A stretch of DNA of 64,000 nucleotides from Sinisalibacter aestuarii (GTDB lineage: Bacteria; Pseudomonadota; Alphaproteobacteria; Rhodobacterales; Rhodobacteraceae): positions 1 through 64,000 of the forward strand of contig NZ_BROH01000012.1 in the NCBI RefSeq assembly GCF_027923545.1. Direction: 5' to 3'. Shown piece after piece: positions 28,611 to 38,330 of this stretch. The stretch's first letter is position 1, and the number at the start of each line of letters is the position of its first letter. The notes under the pieces were generated by a model that was given only the letters and a program-made list of their open reading frames with translations, was not told the DNA's origin and searched no databases. A program made the translations under genes and the position numbers.

Positions 28611-29926
28611 GTCGCGTCCCTCAATTGCAGCCGGCGCACCATGTCGGTGATCAACACGCCGTCCGGGTCGGCCCTGGCGGCCTCCTTCGCCCAGTCTTCC
28701 CATTCGGGATACATCGCCTTGATGGTCGCGCCGCTGGCCAGCGCATCCTTGCCGAGATAGAGCCGCCCCGTCGCCTCGACGGTCATCGCCTCCAGCTCGG
28801 CGATCAGCATCTCCGCCTTCTCGCGGGCGGGAAAATCAATGGCCAGCGTGTAGCCTTCCATCGGAAAGCTGAGCATCCCGGCGCGGCCGTCGCCCATGCG
28901 CTTGATCACGGCGAGCGGCGAGGCGAGGCCGGAGCGCGCGATCTTCGCCACCATCTCTTTCAGCGCCCCCGCCTCGGCGACGGGCACCACGCACTGGAAC
29001 TGGTGAAAGCCGCGTTTGCCGTAGAGCCGGTTCCAGTCGTGCAGCTTGTCGAGCGGGAAGACGTGCTGCGCGATCGGCATCACATGCACGTTGCCCTGGC
29101 TCGGCACCTTGCGCCAATAGGCGGCGTTGAAGGCTTTGACCGTGGGGCCGGACAGGGCGAACGAGGGCAGATCGACCGGCACGGTGATCGGCGGCAGGGC
29201 GCGCCCGGCGCGCGGCCCGTCGGTCAGCTCGGCCTCTTCGAGAATGCCCCGGCCCAGCCCGCCACCCTTTGCCGTGCCGTCGATCCAGCCCACATTGTAG
29301 CGGAAGGTGGAGGCGTCGAGCAGGGCGAGGAACTCGTCGAAGCTTTCCACCCGCGTGGACTTCACCCGCATCGAGGGGCCGGGCGTGGGGATAAGCTGCA
29401 ACCTGGCCGAGACGATCACCCCGGTCTGGCCGATCCCGCCCATGGTGGCGCGAAACAGCGCCTTGCCCCGCTGCGGCGAGGCGGTCACCCGCTTGCCGCC
29501 CGGCTGGATCAGCGTGACCGACAGCACATGCTGGCCGAAAGAGCCAAGCACATGGTGGTTTTTGCCGTGGATATCGTGGGCGATGGCCCCGCCCACGGTG
29601 GGAAAGCCGGTGCCGGGCACCACCGCCGGGATCCAGCCGCGCGGCGCGAAGAGGCGGATGAGATCGCCCAGTTGCACCCCGGCCTCCACCTCCAGCACCC
29701 CGGTTTCGGGATCGAAGGCAAGGATCTTGTCCATCCGCGTCATGTCGATGGCGCGGCCGCCATCGTTGAGCGGTGAATCGTTGTAGGAGCGCAGCATCCC
29801 GTAAGCCGGGGCGGGCCGGTCCTGCATCAGCCGGGCGAGATGGGCGCCGCGCTCGGGCCGGGCAACCTCGCCATGCGCCTTGTGAACCCGGCCCCAGCCG
29901 GAATAATCAGTCTGTTTCCACAACAT
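28607..29926 (-). CDS. FAD-linked oxidase, DprE1-like (decaprenylphosphoryl-ribose oxidase type)
   Basis: A 439-residue vanillyl-alcohol-oxidase-fold flavoenzyme. The signature GGAIAHDIHGKNHHVLGSFG matches DprE1, as do TMGGIGQTGVIVSARLQLIP and YNVGWIDG. The family oxidises the 2'-hydroxyl of polyprenyl-phosphoryl-ribose, and the adjacent DprE2-like SDR completes the epimerisation. It overlaps the flippase-like gene upstream by 20 bases and the SDR by four, so the three form one operon. The end product in this organism is unknown. Confidence 0.87.
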   Translation of the reverse strand: MLWKQTDYSGWGRVHKAHGEVARPERGAHLARLMQDRPAPAYGMLRSYNDSPLNDGGRAIDMTRMDKILAFDPETGVLEVEAGVQLGDLIRLFAPRGWIPAVVPGTGFPTVGGAIAHDIHGKNHHVLGSFGQHVLSVTLIQPGGKRVTASPQRGKALFRATMGGIGQTGVIVSARLQLIPTPGPSMRVKSTRVESFDEFLALLDASTFRYNVGWIDGTAKGGGLGRGILEEAELTDGPRAGRALPPITVPVDLPSFALSGPTVKAFNAAYWRKVPSQGNVHVMPIAQHVFPLDKLHDWNRLYGKRGFHQFQCVVPVAEAGALKEMVAKIARSGLASPLAVIKRMGDGRAGMLSFPMEGYTLAIDFPAREKAEMLIAELEAMTVEATGRLYLGKDALASGATIKAMYPEWEDWAKEAARADPDGVLITDMVRRLQLRDAT

Positions 29927-30914
29927 GTCTGTGCCTCAAAGAATATCGTTCGGCGATGGGGAAGACCGCGAGGCCGATCCCGATCGCAAACCAGAGCGTG
30001 GTGACGCGGATGATCGCGGTGGCGGGGATCGAGGCATCGAGCCCGACGCCTTCGAGCGAGAGCAGCGCGATCATCGCCGCTTCGGCCCCGCCGACGCCGC
30101 CCGGCGCGCCGGTAAGCCCGCCCGCCAGCCCGGAGAAGACGAAGATCGCCACCGCCTTGGCCACGCCGATATCGGCGCCCATCCAGGCAAGCAGCAGGTG
30201 GAAGGCATAGCCTTCGGCAAACCAGCCGGCGAGCCCGAGCAGCCCGGCAAGGGCCATCAGCCCGGGCGAAGAGAACACCGACAGCGCCCGCGCGGCACGG
30301 CGCAGCCTGGCAAAGAGCCGCCCGAACCGCCCGGTCACCCGGTGGCCCAGACGGGCAATCCCGGCGAGCAGGGCGGGGCGGGTGGCGATCACCGCCGCCG
30401 ACAGGGCCAGAACGGTGACGGGCAGGCCGAAGGCGATGCCGGTGGCCGAGAAGGCAAGCGCGGTGCCCAACAGCAGGCCCATCGCGGCAAGGTCCGACGC
30501 GCGGTCGACCAGCATCAGCGGCGCCGTGGTCTCGAAGGGCGCGCCGGTTTCGCGCCCGATCCAGCGCATCCGCACCAGCTCGCCCAGCCGCCCCGGCGTG
30601 ACGCTCATGGCGAAGCCGCCAAGGAAATGCCGGTAATCGGCGGCGAGCGTGGTGCCGAGGCCGAGGCGGCGCGAAAACAAATGCCAGCGCAGGCCGCGCG
30701 CGAGGTAATTGACGAGCGACAGCCCGAGCAGCGCGACGATCTGCCAGCCCGAGAGCCGGGCGATCTGCGCCCGGGTCTCGTCCCAGCCGGTGGCGGCGGC
30801 AAGCCCGACCAGCCCCGCGAGCACGAGGGCGAACAGCCCGGCGAGAACGGCCACGTCCCGCAGGCGTCGGTTCGGCGCGGTGGCGCCCGGGGGCAGGGGG
30901 TGCATGCTCGACAT
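29907..30914 (-). CDS. UPF0104/AglD-like lysylphosphatidylglycerol-synthase-type membrane protein
   Basis: A 335-residue polytopic protein with the LPG-synthase transmembrane domain: GLSLVNYLARGLRWHLFSRR, MSVTPGRLGELVRMRWIGRE and the late FSGLAGGLTGAPGGVGGAEAA. Stand-alone members are often flippase-like or glycan-assembly proteins. It is the first gene of the operon with DprE1/DprE2-like enzymes, so handling of a polyprenyl-linked pentose is a reasonable guess. No catalytic GNAT domain is attached. Confidence 0.8.
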   Translation of the reverse strand: MSSMHPLPPGATAPNRRLRDVAVLAGLFALVLAGLVGLAAATGWDETRAQIARLSGWQIVALLGLSLVNYLARGLRWHLFSRRLGLGTTLAADYRHFLGGFAMSVTPGRLGELVRMRWIGRETGAPFETTAPLMLVDRASDLAAMGLLLGTALAFSATGIAFGLPVTVLALSAAVIATRPALLAGIARLGHRVTGRFGRLFARLRRAARALSVFSSPGLMALAGLLGLAGWFAEGYAFHLLLAWMGADIGVAKAVAIFVFSGLAGGLTGAPGGVGGAEAAMIALLSLEGVGLDASIPATAIIRVTTLWFAIGIGLAVFPIAERYSLRHRHVVETD

Positions 30915-31061
30915 TGCCTAAGTCGCCTGTTCGGCGTCGCTTTGGCCCAGAATAGGCAAAACCGGGCGAGATGCGAACCGAAAACAGGCCCCGCCCGGCC
31001 ATCTGGCCGATTTGCCCGGGAGCCGGCCACACGCGGATGGCCGCGCGTGGCCGGGAGCGGA

Positions 31062-32456
31062 TCAGTCGATGCCCGCGCCGGAGCGGTCGTCGAGGTCGTC
31101 GCCCACGATATGCTCAGGCAGGATCAGGTTCAGCACGATGGCGAGGAAGGCGGCGGGCAACAGGCCCGATGAGAGCAGAATCTGCGCCGTTTCGCCGGTA
31201 TGCTGCAGCGCCGATGGCTCAAGCTGCAGCCCGAAGCCCACGCTGAGGCTGATTGCGAAGATCACCATGTTGCGCCGGTTCCAGGCGACGTCGGAGAGCA
31301 TGTTCACGCCCGAGGCCGCGACCATGCCGAACATCACCACCACGCCGCCGCCGAGCACATTGATCGGCACCGTGTTGATCGCCGCGCCCACCTTCGGGAT
31401 GAAGCCCGCGACGATCAGGAAGAGCGCGCCGATGGTCACCACATGGCGGCTCATCACGCCGGTCATGGCGACGAGGCCGACATTCTGGCTGAACGAGGTG
31501 TTGGGCAAGCCGCCGAACAGCCCGGCGATGGCGGTGCCCAGCCCGTCGGCGAAGGTGGCGCCGGTCACTTCCTTGTCGGTCGCCTCGCGGCCCGCGCCGC
31601 CCTTGGTGATGCCGGAGGCGTCGCCCACGGTTTCGATGGCCGAGACGATGGCCATGAAGCACATGCCGATCACGATGGCCCAGTTCAGCTCGAACCCGTA
31701 TTTGAACGGCACCGGCGCGGCCACCCAGGAGGCCGAGCCGATGGAATTGAAGCTTACCTGCCCCATCATCAGAGCAACGAGATAGCCCGCGACGATGCCG
31801 ACGAGCACGGCGGCAACCGAAACGATGCCGCGGGTGAAGAACTTGAGGATCAGGGTGACGACGATCACCACCAGCGCCGGTGTCCACATCGCCAGCGTGC
31901 CGAAATCCGGCGTGCCCATCTTCGGCACCCCGCCGGCGGCGTACTGGATGCCCACGCGCAGGAGCGCGAGGCCGATCATCAGCACGATCAGCCCGGTCAC
32001 CAGCGGCGGCAGCGCCTTGCGCAGCGGGCCGACCACGAAGCCGAGCAGGAAGTGAAAGACGCCGCCGAGCAGCACCCCGGTCATCAGCCCGGCCAGCCCC
32101 GCCGTGCCCGCGCCCGCCACCGCCGGGATCATCACCGGCACGAAGGCGAAGGAGGTGCCCTGTACGATCGGCAGACGCGCGCCCACCGGGCCGATCCCGA
32201 TGGTCTGGATCAGGGTGGCGATGCCGGCGAAGAGCATCGACATCTGGATCATGTAGGTCATGTCGGGGAAACCGAGCGCGCCCTGATCGGAGCCGAAGCC
32301 GATCCCCGCCGCCCCGGCCACGAGGATCGCCGGTGTGACGTTGGAGACGAACATCGCCAGAACGTGCTGAAGCCCCAGCGGCACCGCCTTGGCGAGCGGC
32401 GGGGTATAGTCGGGATCGCGCAGCTGTGCCGGCGTCCCGATCGAGGTATCGGTCAT
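31062..32456 (-). CDS. NCS2-family purine (xanthine/urate) permease
   Basis: A 464-residue nucleobase:cation symporter-2 protein with about 14 membrane spans. Family landmarks are GLQHVLAMFVSNVTPAILVA, the QGTSFAFVPVMIPAV region and the late FADGLGTAIAGLFGGLPNTS followed by FSQNVGLVAMTGV, the NCS2 signature. Genes for urate and allantoin degradation directly upstream point to urate or xanthine as substrate. Confidence 0.9.
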   Translation of the reverse strand: MTDTSIGTPAQLRDPDYTPPLAKAVPLGLQHVLAMFVSNVTPAILVAGAAGIGFGSDQGALGFPDMTYMIQMSMLFAGIATLIQTIGIGPVGARLPIVQGTSFAFVPVMIPAVAGAGTAGLAGLMTGVLLGGVFHFLLGFVVGPLRKALPPLVTGLIVLMIGLALLRVGIQYAAGGVPKMGTPDFGTLAMWTPALVVIVVTLILKFFTRGIVSVAAVLVGIVAGYLVALMMGQVSFNSIGSASWVAAPVPFKYGFELNWAIVIGMCFMAIVSAIETVGDASGITKGGAGREATDKEVTGATFADGLGTAIAGLFGGLPNTSFSQNVGLVAMTGVMSRHVVTIGALFLIVAGFIPKVGAAINTVPINVLGGGVVVMFGMVAASGVNMLSDVAWNRRNMVIFAISLSVGFGLQLEPSALQHTGETAQILLSSGLLPAAFLAIVLNLILPEHIVGDDLDDRSGAGID

Positions 32457-32504
32457 GGATTGTCCCTCCCTGATGGCCGCCCCGTTTTTCGGGCATCTGC
32501 CGTA

Positions 32505-32999
32505 TTATCGGGCGAACTCTACCACATATGGGGTGTCCAACCAATGCTCTTCGAGATTTGGTGTGTCGCCGATCCGGTCGATCACCGCGAAAAGACCGGG
32601 TGCACTGAGCGGCGTGAGCACGCCGTGCCAGGTGCCGCGATGGAAGCTGACCGCCTGTCCGGGGGCGGTGAGAAAGGCGCGGGGGCGTCCCGGCCTGCCG
32701 CCCTCGTCGGGGGCGGCGATGACGAGGAAGGGTTCGATGCTCATCGGCACGAAGGTCTGGCTGCCCTCGGGATGGCGCTCCAGCAGGTCGAGCATATAGG
32801 GCAGGGTGCGCGGTTCTGCCCTGAACAGGCTCACCCCCGCCCGCCCGCCGGGGCCGAAATCGAGCCGCGCCCGGTCGTGAAAGCGCCCGCACTTGCCCTG
32901 GTTGATGATCCTGTCCGGCTCGCCCGCCGCTTCCAGCACGTCGCCGAAGGGGGCGAAGGCATCTGCCGTCAGCGGCTCCGTATGGAGGATGCGGGTCAT
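32505..32999 (-). CDS. allA: Ureidoglycolate lyase
   Basis: A 164-residue cupin-fold enzyme releasing urea and glyoxylate from ureidoglycolate. It begins ILHTEPLTADAFAPFGDVLE, a typical AllA opening. The metal-site histidines lie in DLLERHPEGSQTFVPM, and the later VSFHRGTWHGVLTPL closes the barrel. Its start overlaps the stop of the upstream fused allantoinase gene by four bases. Confidence 0.92.
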   Translation of the reverse strand: MTRILHTEPLTADAFAPFGDVLEAAGEPDRIINQGKCGRFHDRARLDFGPGGRAGVSLFRAEPRTLPYMLDLLERHPEGSQTFVPMSIEPFLVIAAPDEGGRPGRPRAFLTAPGQAVSFHRGTWHGVLTPLSAPGLFAVIDRIGDTPNLEEHWLDTPYVVEFAR

Positions 33000-34447
33000 G
33001 GCAGGATCTCTTTCAGCCGGATCAGGGCGATGCGCTCGACCTGACGGCAGGCTTCGGCGACTTCGGTTTCGCTGTCGTTCTCCAGCCGGCGGCGGAAGGC
33101 TTTGAGGATGCCCGCCTTGTCATGGTCGCGCACCGCGATGATGAAGGGAAAGCCGTGTTTGTCCACATAGGCCGCGTTGAGCGCGGTGAAGGCGGCGCGC
33201 TCGTCGTCGGTGAGCGCGTCGAGCCCGGCGGCGGCCTGTTCGGCGGTGCTCTCCGCCGTCAACCGCTTCGCCGCCGCCAGTTTGCCCGCAAGGTCGGGAT
33301 GGGCGGTGAGCACGCCCAGCCGCTGCTCATATGTGGCCGAACGGAACACCCGCGCGAGCGCGTTGTGCAGCCCCAATGCGCTGTCATGCGCCGGGCCAAG
33401 CTCCAGCGCGTGAGCGCCTTCGGCGATCCAGGGAGAATGTTCGAAAATTGATCCAAACCGGGCCACAAACTCGGGTTTCTCCAGGGCTGAAGGTTCGATT
33501 CGGTCAACCGGCGGGTGATGTTCCGCCCAGTGCCGGGCGATCTCGATCCGGCGCGGGAACCATACGCCCTCGTGCCCGGCGGCATAATCGAGGAACCGGC
33601 GCAGCCCCATGATCCGCCCGGGCCGGCCGATCAGCCGGTTGTGCAAGCCCACGCTCATCATCTTCGGCGCGCCCGCCAGCCCCTCGGCATAGAGCGCATC
33701 GAAGGCATCCTTGAGATAGGTGAAGAAATGGTCGCCGGTGTTGAACCCCTGCGGCGTGGCGAAGCGCATGTCGTTGGCGTCGAGCGTATAGGGGATGATG
33801 AGCTGATCGCGCCCGCCGATCTTAAGCCAATAGGGCAGATCGTCGTCATAGGTGTCGGAGATATAGGCCATCTGCCCGGTCTCGGCGGCGAGCCGCACCG
33901 TGTTGATCGACGACCGCCCGGTATACCAGCCCTCCGGCGGCGTCCCCACCACCTCGGTATGCAGCCGGATCGCCTCGGCGATGGCCGCGCGCTCCTCGTC
34001 TTCGGGCATATCCTTGTGCTCGACCCATTTCAGCCCGTGCGAGGCGATCTCCCAGCCCGCGTCCTTCATGGCGGCGACCTGTTCGGGGCTGCGCGCGAGG
34101 GCCGTGGCCACGCCGTAGACCGTGGGCCTGATGCCGAATTCCTCAAACAGCCGGAACACGCGCCAGAATCCGGCCCGCGCGCCGTATTCGTAGATCGATT
34201 CCATATTGGCATGGCGCTGGCCGGGCCATTGCGCCGCGCCCACGATCTCGCTCAGGAAGGCTTCGGAGGCGGCATCGCCATGCAGCAGGCAGTTCTCGCC
34301 GCCTTCCTCGTAATTGACCACGAATTGCACCGCGATCCGCGCGCCGCCCGGCCATTGCGGGTCCGGCGGGTTGGGCCCATAGCCGCGCATGTTGCGAGAA
34401 TAACGTGACATTTCGGCCCCCGTCGCTGGTTTTTTCGGCATTTTCAC
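32996..34447 (-). CDS. Fused allantoinase (PuuE) / OHCU decarboxylase (UraD)
   Basis: A 483-residue bifunctional ureide enzyme. Residues 1-315 are a polysaccharide-deacetylase-fold, cofactor-independent allantoinase (NYEEGGENCLLHGD, WEIASHGLKWVEHKDM, YTGRSSINTVRLA). Residues about 325-483 are a 2-oxo-4-hydroxy-4-carboxy-5-ureidoimidazoline decarboxylase (FVARFGSIFEHSPWIAEG, LTAHPDLAGKL, FPFIIAVRDHDKAGIL). The fusion couples stereospecific allantoin formation to its hydrolysis and is known in several alphaproteobacteria. It is divergent from the HIU hydrolase gene. Confidence 0.92.
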   Translation of the reverse strand: MKMPKKPATGAEMSRYSRNMRGYGPNPPDPQWPGGARIAVQFVVNYEEGGENCLLHGDAASEAFLSEIVGAAQWPGQRHANMESIYEYGARAGFWRVFRLFEEFGIRPTVYGVATALARSPEQVAAMKDAGWEIASHGLKWVEHKDMPEDEERAAIAEAIRLHTEVVGTPPEGWYTGRSSINTVRLAAETGQMAYISDTYDDDLPYWLKIGGRDQLIIPYTLDANDMRFATPQGFNTGDHFFTYLKDAFDALYAEGLAGAPKMMSVGLHNRLIGRPGRIMGLRRFLDYAAGHEGVWFPRRIEIARHWAEHHPPVDRIEPSALEKPEFVARFGSIFEHSPWIAEGAHALELGPAHDSALGLHNALARVFRSATYEQRLGVLTAHPDLAGKLAAAKRLTAESTAEQAAAGLDALTDDERAAFTALNAAYVDKHGFPFIIAVRDHDKAGILKAFRRRLENDSETEVAEACRQVERIALIRLKEILP

Positions 34448-34561
34448 CCGAAAAGGGATAGGGTCTTGTGAACGGGATTGAAACTGTTTTCACTCGCAAT
34501 GCCGGGGGCGTGCATCACTTGATCGTCGCCGGGCAGGGCCGGGAGCGCGAAAGGGGAAGAT
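34448..34561. promoter_or_regulatory. Divergent promoter region of the urate genes
   Basis: A 114-bp region between the allantoinase and HIU hydrolase genes. An imperfect palindrome TGAAACTGTTTTCA (about 34478-34491) lies centrally and could be a shared operator. AAAGGGGAAGAT precedes the GTG start of the hydrolase at 34562. Confidence 0.4.
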
Positions 34562-34915
34562 GTGGGCGGATATCTGACGACGCATGTGCTCGACACGGCC
34601 AGCGGGCGGCCCGCCGCCGGGCTTGCCATCGACCTCTACCGCATCGACGGCGTCGATCGCCGGCTGCTGCGCTCGATGGTGACCAATGCCGATGGGCGCA
34701 CCGATGGGCCGATCCTGCCTGAAGCCGACTTCGCCACCGGCAGCTATGAGCTTGTCTTCCATGCCGGGGCCTATCTCGACGCCATCGGCGTGCCGCCGGA
34801 GGCCCCGCGCTTTCTCGACGAGGTGCCGATCCGCTTCGGCATGTCGGAGGCTCAGCATTACCACGTGCCGCTGCTCCTCTCGCCCTTCGGCTATTCCACC
34901 TATCGCGGCAGCTAG
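34562..34915 (+). CDS. 5-hydroxyisourate hydrolase (transthyretin-like)
   Basis: A 117-residue TTR-fold enzyme. The N-terminal [14 protein letters not shown] supplies the conserved His, and the C-terminal tetrapeptide YRGS is the HIU-hydrolase signature distinguishing it from transthyretin. It converts 5-hydroxyisourate, the product of urate oxidation, to OHCU, the substrate of the fused decarboxylase encoded divergently. It starts with GTG at 34562 after a good ribosome site. Its stop is 30 bases before the urate hydroxylase gene. Confidence 0.94.
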   Translation: MGGYLTTHVLDTASGRPAAGLAIDLYRIDGVDRRLLRSMVTNADGRTDGPILPEADFATGSYELVFHAGAYLDAIGVPPEAPRFLDEVPIRFGMSEAQHYHVPLLLSPFGYSTYRGS

Positions 34916-34944
34916 GCAGGCGGCGCGTTTCACAGGAGTGACCC

Positions 34945-36177
34945 ATGCTTGAAACAACCGTGCTGATGGAATGGCTGGAATTCGCCGTGCGCTGGCTGCA
35001 CCTGATCACCGGCATCGCCTGGATCGGCTCGTCCTTCTACTTCATCGCCCTCGATCTCGGCCTGCGCCCCTCGGTGCAGAAGGCCGAAGGCGTGGGCGGC
35101 GAGCAATGGCAGGTGCATGGCGGCGGCTTCTACCACATCCAGAAATACATGGTCGCGCCGGGCCACATGCCGAAAGAGCTGATCTGGTTCAAATGGGAAA
35201 GCTACATGACCTGGATCAGCGGCGCGGCGATGCTGATCCTGATCTACTGGCTCGGCTCCGAGCTCTACCTGATCGACCCGGCCAAGGCCGAGCTTGCGCC
35301 CTGGCAGGCGGTGCTGATCTCGGGCGCCTCGCTCACCATCGGCTGGCTGGTCTACGATTTCCTGTGCAAATCGGGCCTCGCCGGGAAACCGACCGCGCTG
35401 ATGGTGCTGCTGTTCCTTCTGCTTCTGGCGATGGGCTGGGGCTATAACCAGATCTTCACCGGCCGCGCCGTGATGCTGCATCTGGGCGCGTTCACCGCCA
35501 CGATCATGACGGCGAATGTGTTTTTCATCATCATCCCGAACCAGAAGATCGTGGTGGCGGACCTTCAGGCGGGCCGTGCGCCGGATGCGAAATACGGCAA
35601 GATCGCCAAGCTGCGATCGACGCATAACAACTACCTGACGCTGCCAGTGATCTTCCTGATGCTGTCGAACCATTACCCGATGTCCTTCGCCAGCAGCTAT
35701 AACTGGGTGATCGCCGGGCTCGTCTTCCTGATGGGGGTGACGATCCGGCATTTCTTCAACTCCCACCACGCCCACAAGGGCAAGCCATGGTGGACATGGG
35801 CGGCAACGCTCGTGCTGTTCCTCGCCGCTGTCTGGCTCTCGACCAGGGGGCAGGAATACCAGACATGGGAAGAGGCCGATGCCCGCGCGCTCACGCCCTA
35901 TGAACAGCGTTTTGCCGCTGCCGAGGGGTTTGAGGACATTGCCGGGCTGGTGATGGGCAATTGCTCGATGTGCCATTCGCGTGACCCGGCCTGGGACGGG
36001 ATCGGCACCGCGCCGAAAGGCGTGATGCTGGAGACCGAGGCCGATGTGGCCAGGCACGCAAAGCTCATCTTTCTGCAGGCCGGCCTCACCAATGCCATGC
36101 CGCCGCCCTCGGCGAGCTTCATGGAACCTGCCGACCGGGCCAGCATCGTGGCGTGGTATCTCGCCGCCGAAGGGTAG
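34945..36177 (+). CDS. puuD: Membrane urate hydroxylase with cytochrome c domain (PuuD)
   Basis: A 410-residue membrane urate-oxidising enzyme. About eight hydrophobic segments carry the urate oxidase N-terminal domain (LHLITGIAWIGSSFYFIALD, GHMPKELIWFKWESY, LRSTHNNYLTLPVIFLML). A C-terminal cytochrome c domain has the haem site CSMCH at 340-344 and an AMPPPSA axial-Met region. It feeds electrons to the respiratory chain rather than to oxygen (family knowledge). It completes the urate-to-ureidoglycolate route encoded in this block. Confidence 0.93.
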   Translation: MLETTVLMEWLEFAVRWLHLITGIAWIGSSFYFIALDLGLRPSVQKAEGVGGEQWQVHGGGFYHIQKYMVAPGHMPKELIWFKWESYMTWISGAAMLILIYWLGSELYLIDPAKAELAPWQAVLISGASLTIGWLVYDFLCKSGLAGKPTALMVLLFLLLLAMGWGYNQIFTGRAVMLHLGAFTATIMTANVFFIIIPNQKIVVADLQAGRAPDAKYGKIAKLRSTHNNYLTLPVIFLMLSNHYPMSFASSYNWVIAGLVFLMGVTIRHFFNSHHAHKGKPWWTWAATLVLFLAAVWLSTRGQEYQTWEEADARALTPYEQRFAAAEGFEDIAGLVMGNCSMCHSRDPAWDGIGTAPKGVMLETEADVARHAKLIFLQAGLTNAMPPPSASFMEPADRASIVAWYLAAEG

Positions 36178-36190
36178 GGGCCGCGCCGGG

Positions 36191-37750
36191 TCAGTCGGGC
36201 GACGAGAACCGATAGGTCAGCCCCAGGCCAACCGTCAGATTCTCGAACGAATTGGTGAAGTTCGGCTCCAGATACTGGCCCAGCGATGCGGTTTTTCCGA
36301 ATTGTCCGTAGATCGCGTAATTGTCGCTCAGGCTGTAATTGAGGCCGACCGACGGATATAGCAGCGCGCCGACGTCGCGCGCCGCGTCGATGCCGATATC
36401 GTTCATGCCATACATGACCTGCGCGAAGCCCTGCAGCCGGTCGGAGAAAAACATATCGCTCTGCCAGCCGATGCCCACGAGGCCCTCGACATATCCGGCA
36501 TAGCCTTTGAACTGGTTCGTCGCCGCGGCGATCTGCGCGGTGACATACCAGTGGTCGTCGAAGGCATAATCCGCCTGCAGGGCAACCAGGTTGAGATTGT
36601 CGATCTTCTGGCCGTTGGATTCGACGGCGAAGGCATAGCGGTCGAACAGGTTGAGCCGAATGCCGCGAAGCGTGGAATCGGGCGCGGTGTCCGGGCCGCT
36701 GGCCGCCGGCGTTCCCGCATCGAAATGGTAGTTGAGCCCGGCGCCGATGGTCCAGTTCTTCGAGGTGCCCATCGGGGCCCAGTAATACCCGGCCGAGGCG
36801 GTCGCGCCGATCCTGCCTTGCCGGAGTTCCGCCTTCACCTTCGGATAGATGACCAGCCCGGGGCCGGTGTCGAACGTGTCGGTCACCCAGCCGCCGGTGC
36901 CCAGCCCCAACTGGCCGTAGAGGTGGAAATTCGGTGTGAGAGACAGGCGGCGGCCAAATCCGCCCTGCGCCTGATTGTACCAGATCAGGCCGGAATAGCC
37001 GAGATCCAGCCCGAGAAACCAGTACGTGTCGTCGTCGATGAACTGGGAATATTGCGGCGAGACCAGGCCGATATCGCCGCCGTATTTGCCGGTCGGGTTG
37101 ATCTGGGTGACGTGGTTGTAATCGAACGAGACGATGCTTTCATGCGCGCGGTAATCGGCATCCACCGCGCCGAGCGCGCGGCCGGAATCGCCATAGGAGC
37201 CGATCGAGTAGGATATCGGCTTTTGCACGAAGAAGCTGAAGGAGGCGCCGTCGATCTGCGAATTCGCGATGGCGACATCGCTGTAATTCACGCCCAGAAT
37301 GTAGCCGCCCATGTCATAGCCGAGGCCCGCATATTTTCGCACATAGGTGCCGTCGCCCGACAGCACCTTGATGTTCTGAACGCTCGATCCGCCCGCGCCC
37401 GCACCGACCGACAGGCCGGCATCGACATACCAGTTGCCGAACAGCCTTTGCTGGGCGTGAAGGGTGGCGGCTGCAGTGAAGAAGCCGCCGTAATCGCCAT
37501 GCAGCATCGGCCCGCTCAGACCGGCGCCGAAATAGAGCCAGTCCGTCAGCGGGTGCAGATATTGCACCCCGTGCAGATCGAACTTCTCGCCGGTTGTGAG
37601 CGTCAGGCTCTGGTAGTCGAACATGAGGATCCCGGAGGCATCCTCAAGCAGGCTCTGCTCCGCCGGCGATGGGGCCTGATCCGCGCCCTCGGCAAAAACG
37701 GCCTGACCGCTGCAGGCCAGGCAAACAAGGGCGGCATGAACTTTGTGCAT
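36191..37750 (-). CDS. Hypothetical outer-membrane beta-barrel-like protein
   Basis: A 519-residue exported protein not assigned to a family. The signal peptide is at residues 1-20 (cleavage near VFA-EG). The mature part is dominated by alternating hydrophobic/aromatic strands, such as [34 protein letters not shown] and [16 protein letters not shown], typical of porin-like barrels. The last strand ends [13 protein letters not shown], so the terminal aromatic lies four residues from the end rather than at the very end. It stands alone, with no transporter or receptor domain seen. It could be a transport channel or a surface-structure protein. Confidence 0.6.
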   Translation of the reverse strand: MHKVHAALVCLACSGQAVFAEGADQAPSPAEQSLLEDASGILMFDYQSLTLTTGEKFDLHGVQYLHPLTDWLYFGAGLSGPMLHGDYGGFFTAAATLHAQQRLFGNWYVDAGLSVGAGAGGSSVQNIKVLSGDGTYVRKYAGLGYDMGGYILGVNYSDVAIANSQIDGASFSFFVQKPISYSIGSYGDSGRALGAVDADYRAHESIVSFDYNHVTQINPTGKYGGDIGLVSPQYSQFIDDDTYWFLGLDLGYSGLIWYNQAQGGFGRRLSLTPNFHLYGQLGLGTGGWVTDTFDTGPGLVIYPKVKAELRQGRIGATASAGYYWAPMGTSKNWTIGAGLNYHFDAGTPAASGPDTAPDSTLRGIRLNLFDRYAFAVESNGQKIDNLNLVALQADYAFDDHWYVTAQIAAATNQFKGYAGYVEGLVGIGWQSDMFFSDRLQGFAQVMYGMNDIGIDAARDVGALLYPSVGLNYSLSDNYAIYGQFGKTASLGQYLEPNFTNSFENLTVGLGLTYRFSSPD

Positions 37751-37964
37751 TACGGGATCGCTCCGGATCTGGCCTGTTCGCTTTGTGCGCTATCCGCCCG
37801 CCAGCCTTCGCGGCATGGCGGGGCCATGCTCTGAGAAGGCGCAGGGGCGGTGTGGTGTCAGTTTGAACAACTCGCGGATGGCGATGCAAGCGGCGGGGCC
37901 GGTCTGCGATCATCCCCCGCGAAAACGTGGCAAAAAGACCGCTTTGCCCCTGGTCGGCCCCGGA

Positions 37965-38204
37965 TCAGAACGCCTTGAAGGTCATCGTGGTGAAGCTGTG
38001 CTCGATATCGGGGATGTCGAGAAGCTGCTCGTTGACGAATTTGCCCACATCTTCGCCCTCCGGCACGTAAAGCTTCAGCAGCAGGTCATACTCCCCGCTG
38101 GTCGAGTAAAGCTCGGAATGGATCTCGCGCAGCGCGATCTCTTCGGCGACGCGGTAGGTGGTGCCGGGCTTGCAGCGCAACTGGATGAAAAGCGGTGTGC
38201 TCAT
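37965..38204 (-). CDS. Stand-alone Lrp/AsnC ligand-binding (RAM) domain protein
   Basis: A 79-residue protein equal to the C-terminal effector domain of Lrp/AsnC regulators ([48 protein letters not shown]) without the DNA-binding helix-turn-helix. Such DM1-type proteins bind amino acids and may modulate full-length Lrp proteins. It is divergent from hisB. Confidence 0.87.
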   Translation of the reverse strand: MSTPLFIQLRCKPGTTYRVAEEIALREIHSELYSTSGEYDLLLKLYVPEGEDVGKFVNEQLLDIPDIEHSFTTMTFKAF

Positions 38205-38330
38205 CGGGGGCCTCGTTTCTGTTGGCGGCAGACTGGCATGCCACACCCGCCCCAACAAGCCGAATTTGCCGCCTTTTCAGGCCCGCCGCCCCCGCCTATA
38301 AGCAGGGCGCACAGCGAAGCGGAGGCAGCG

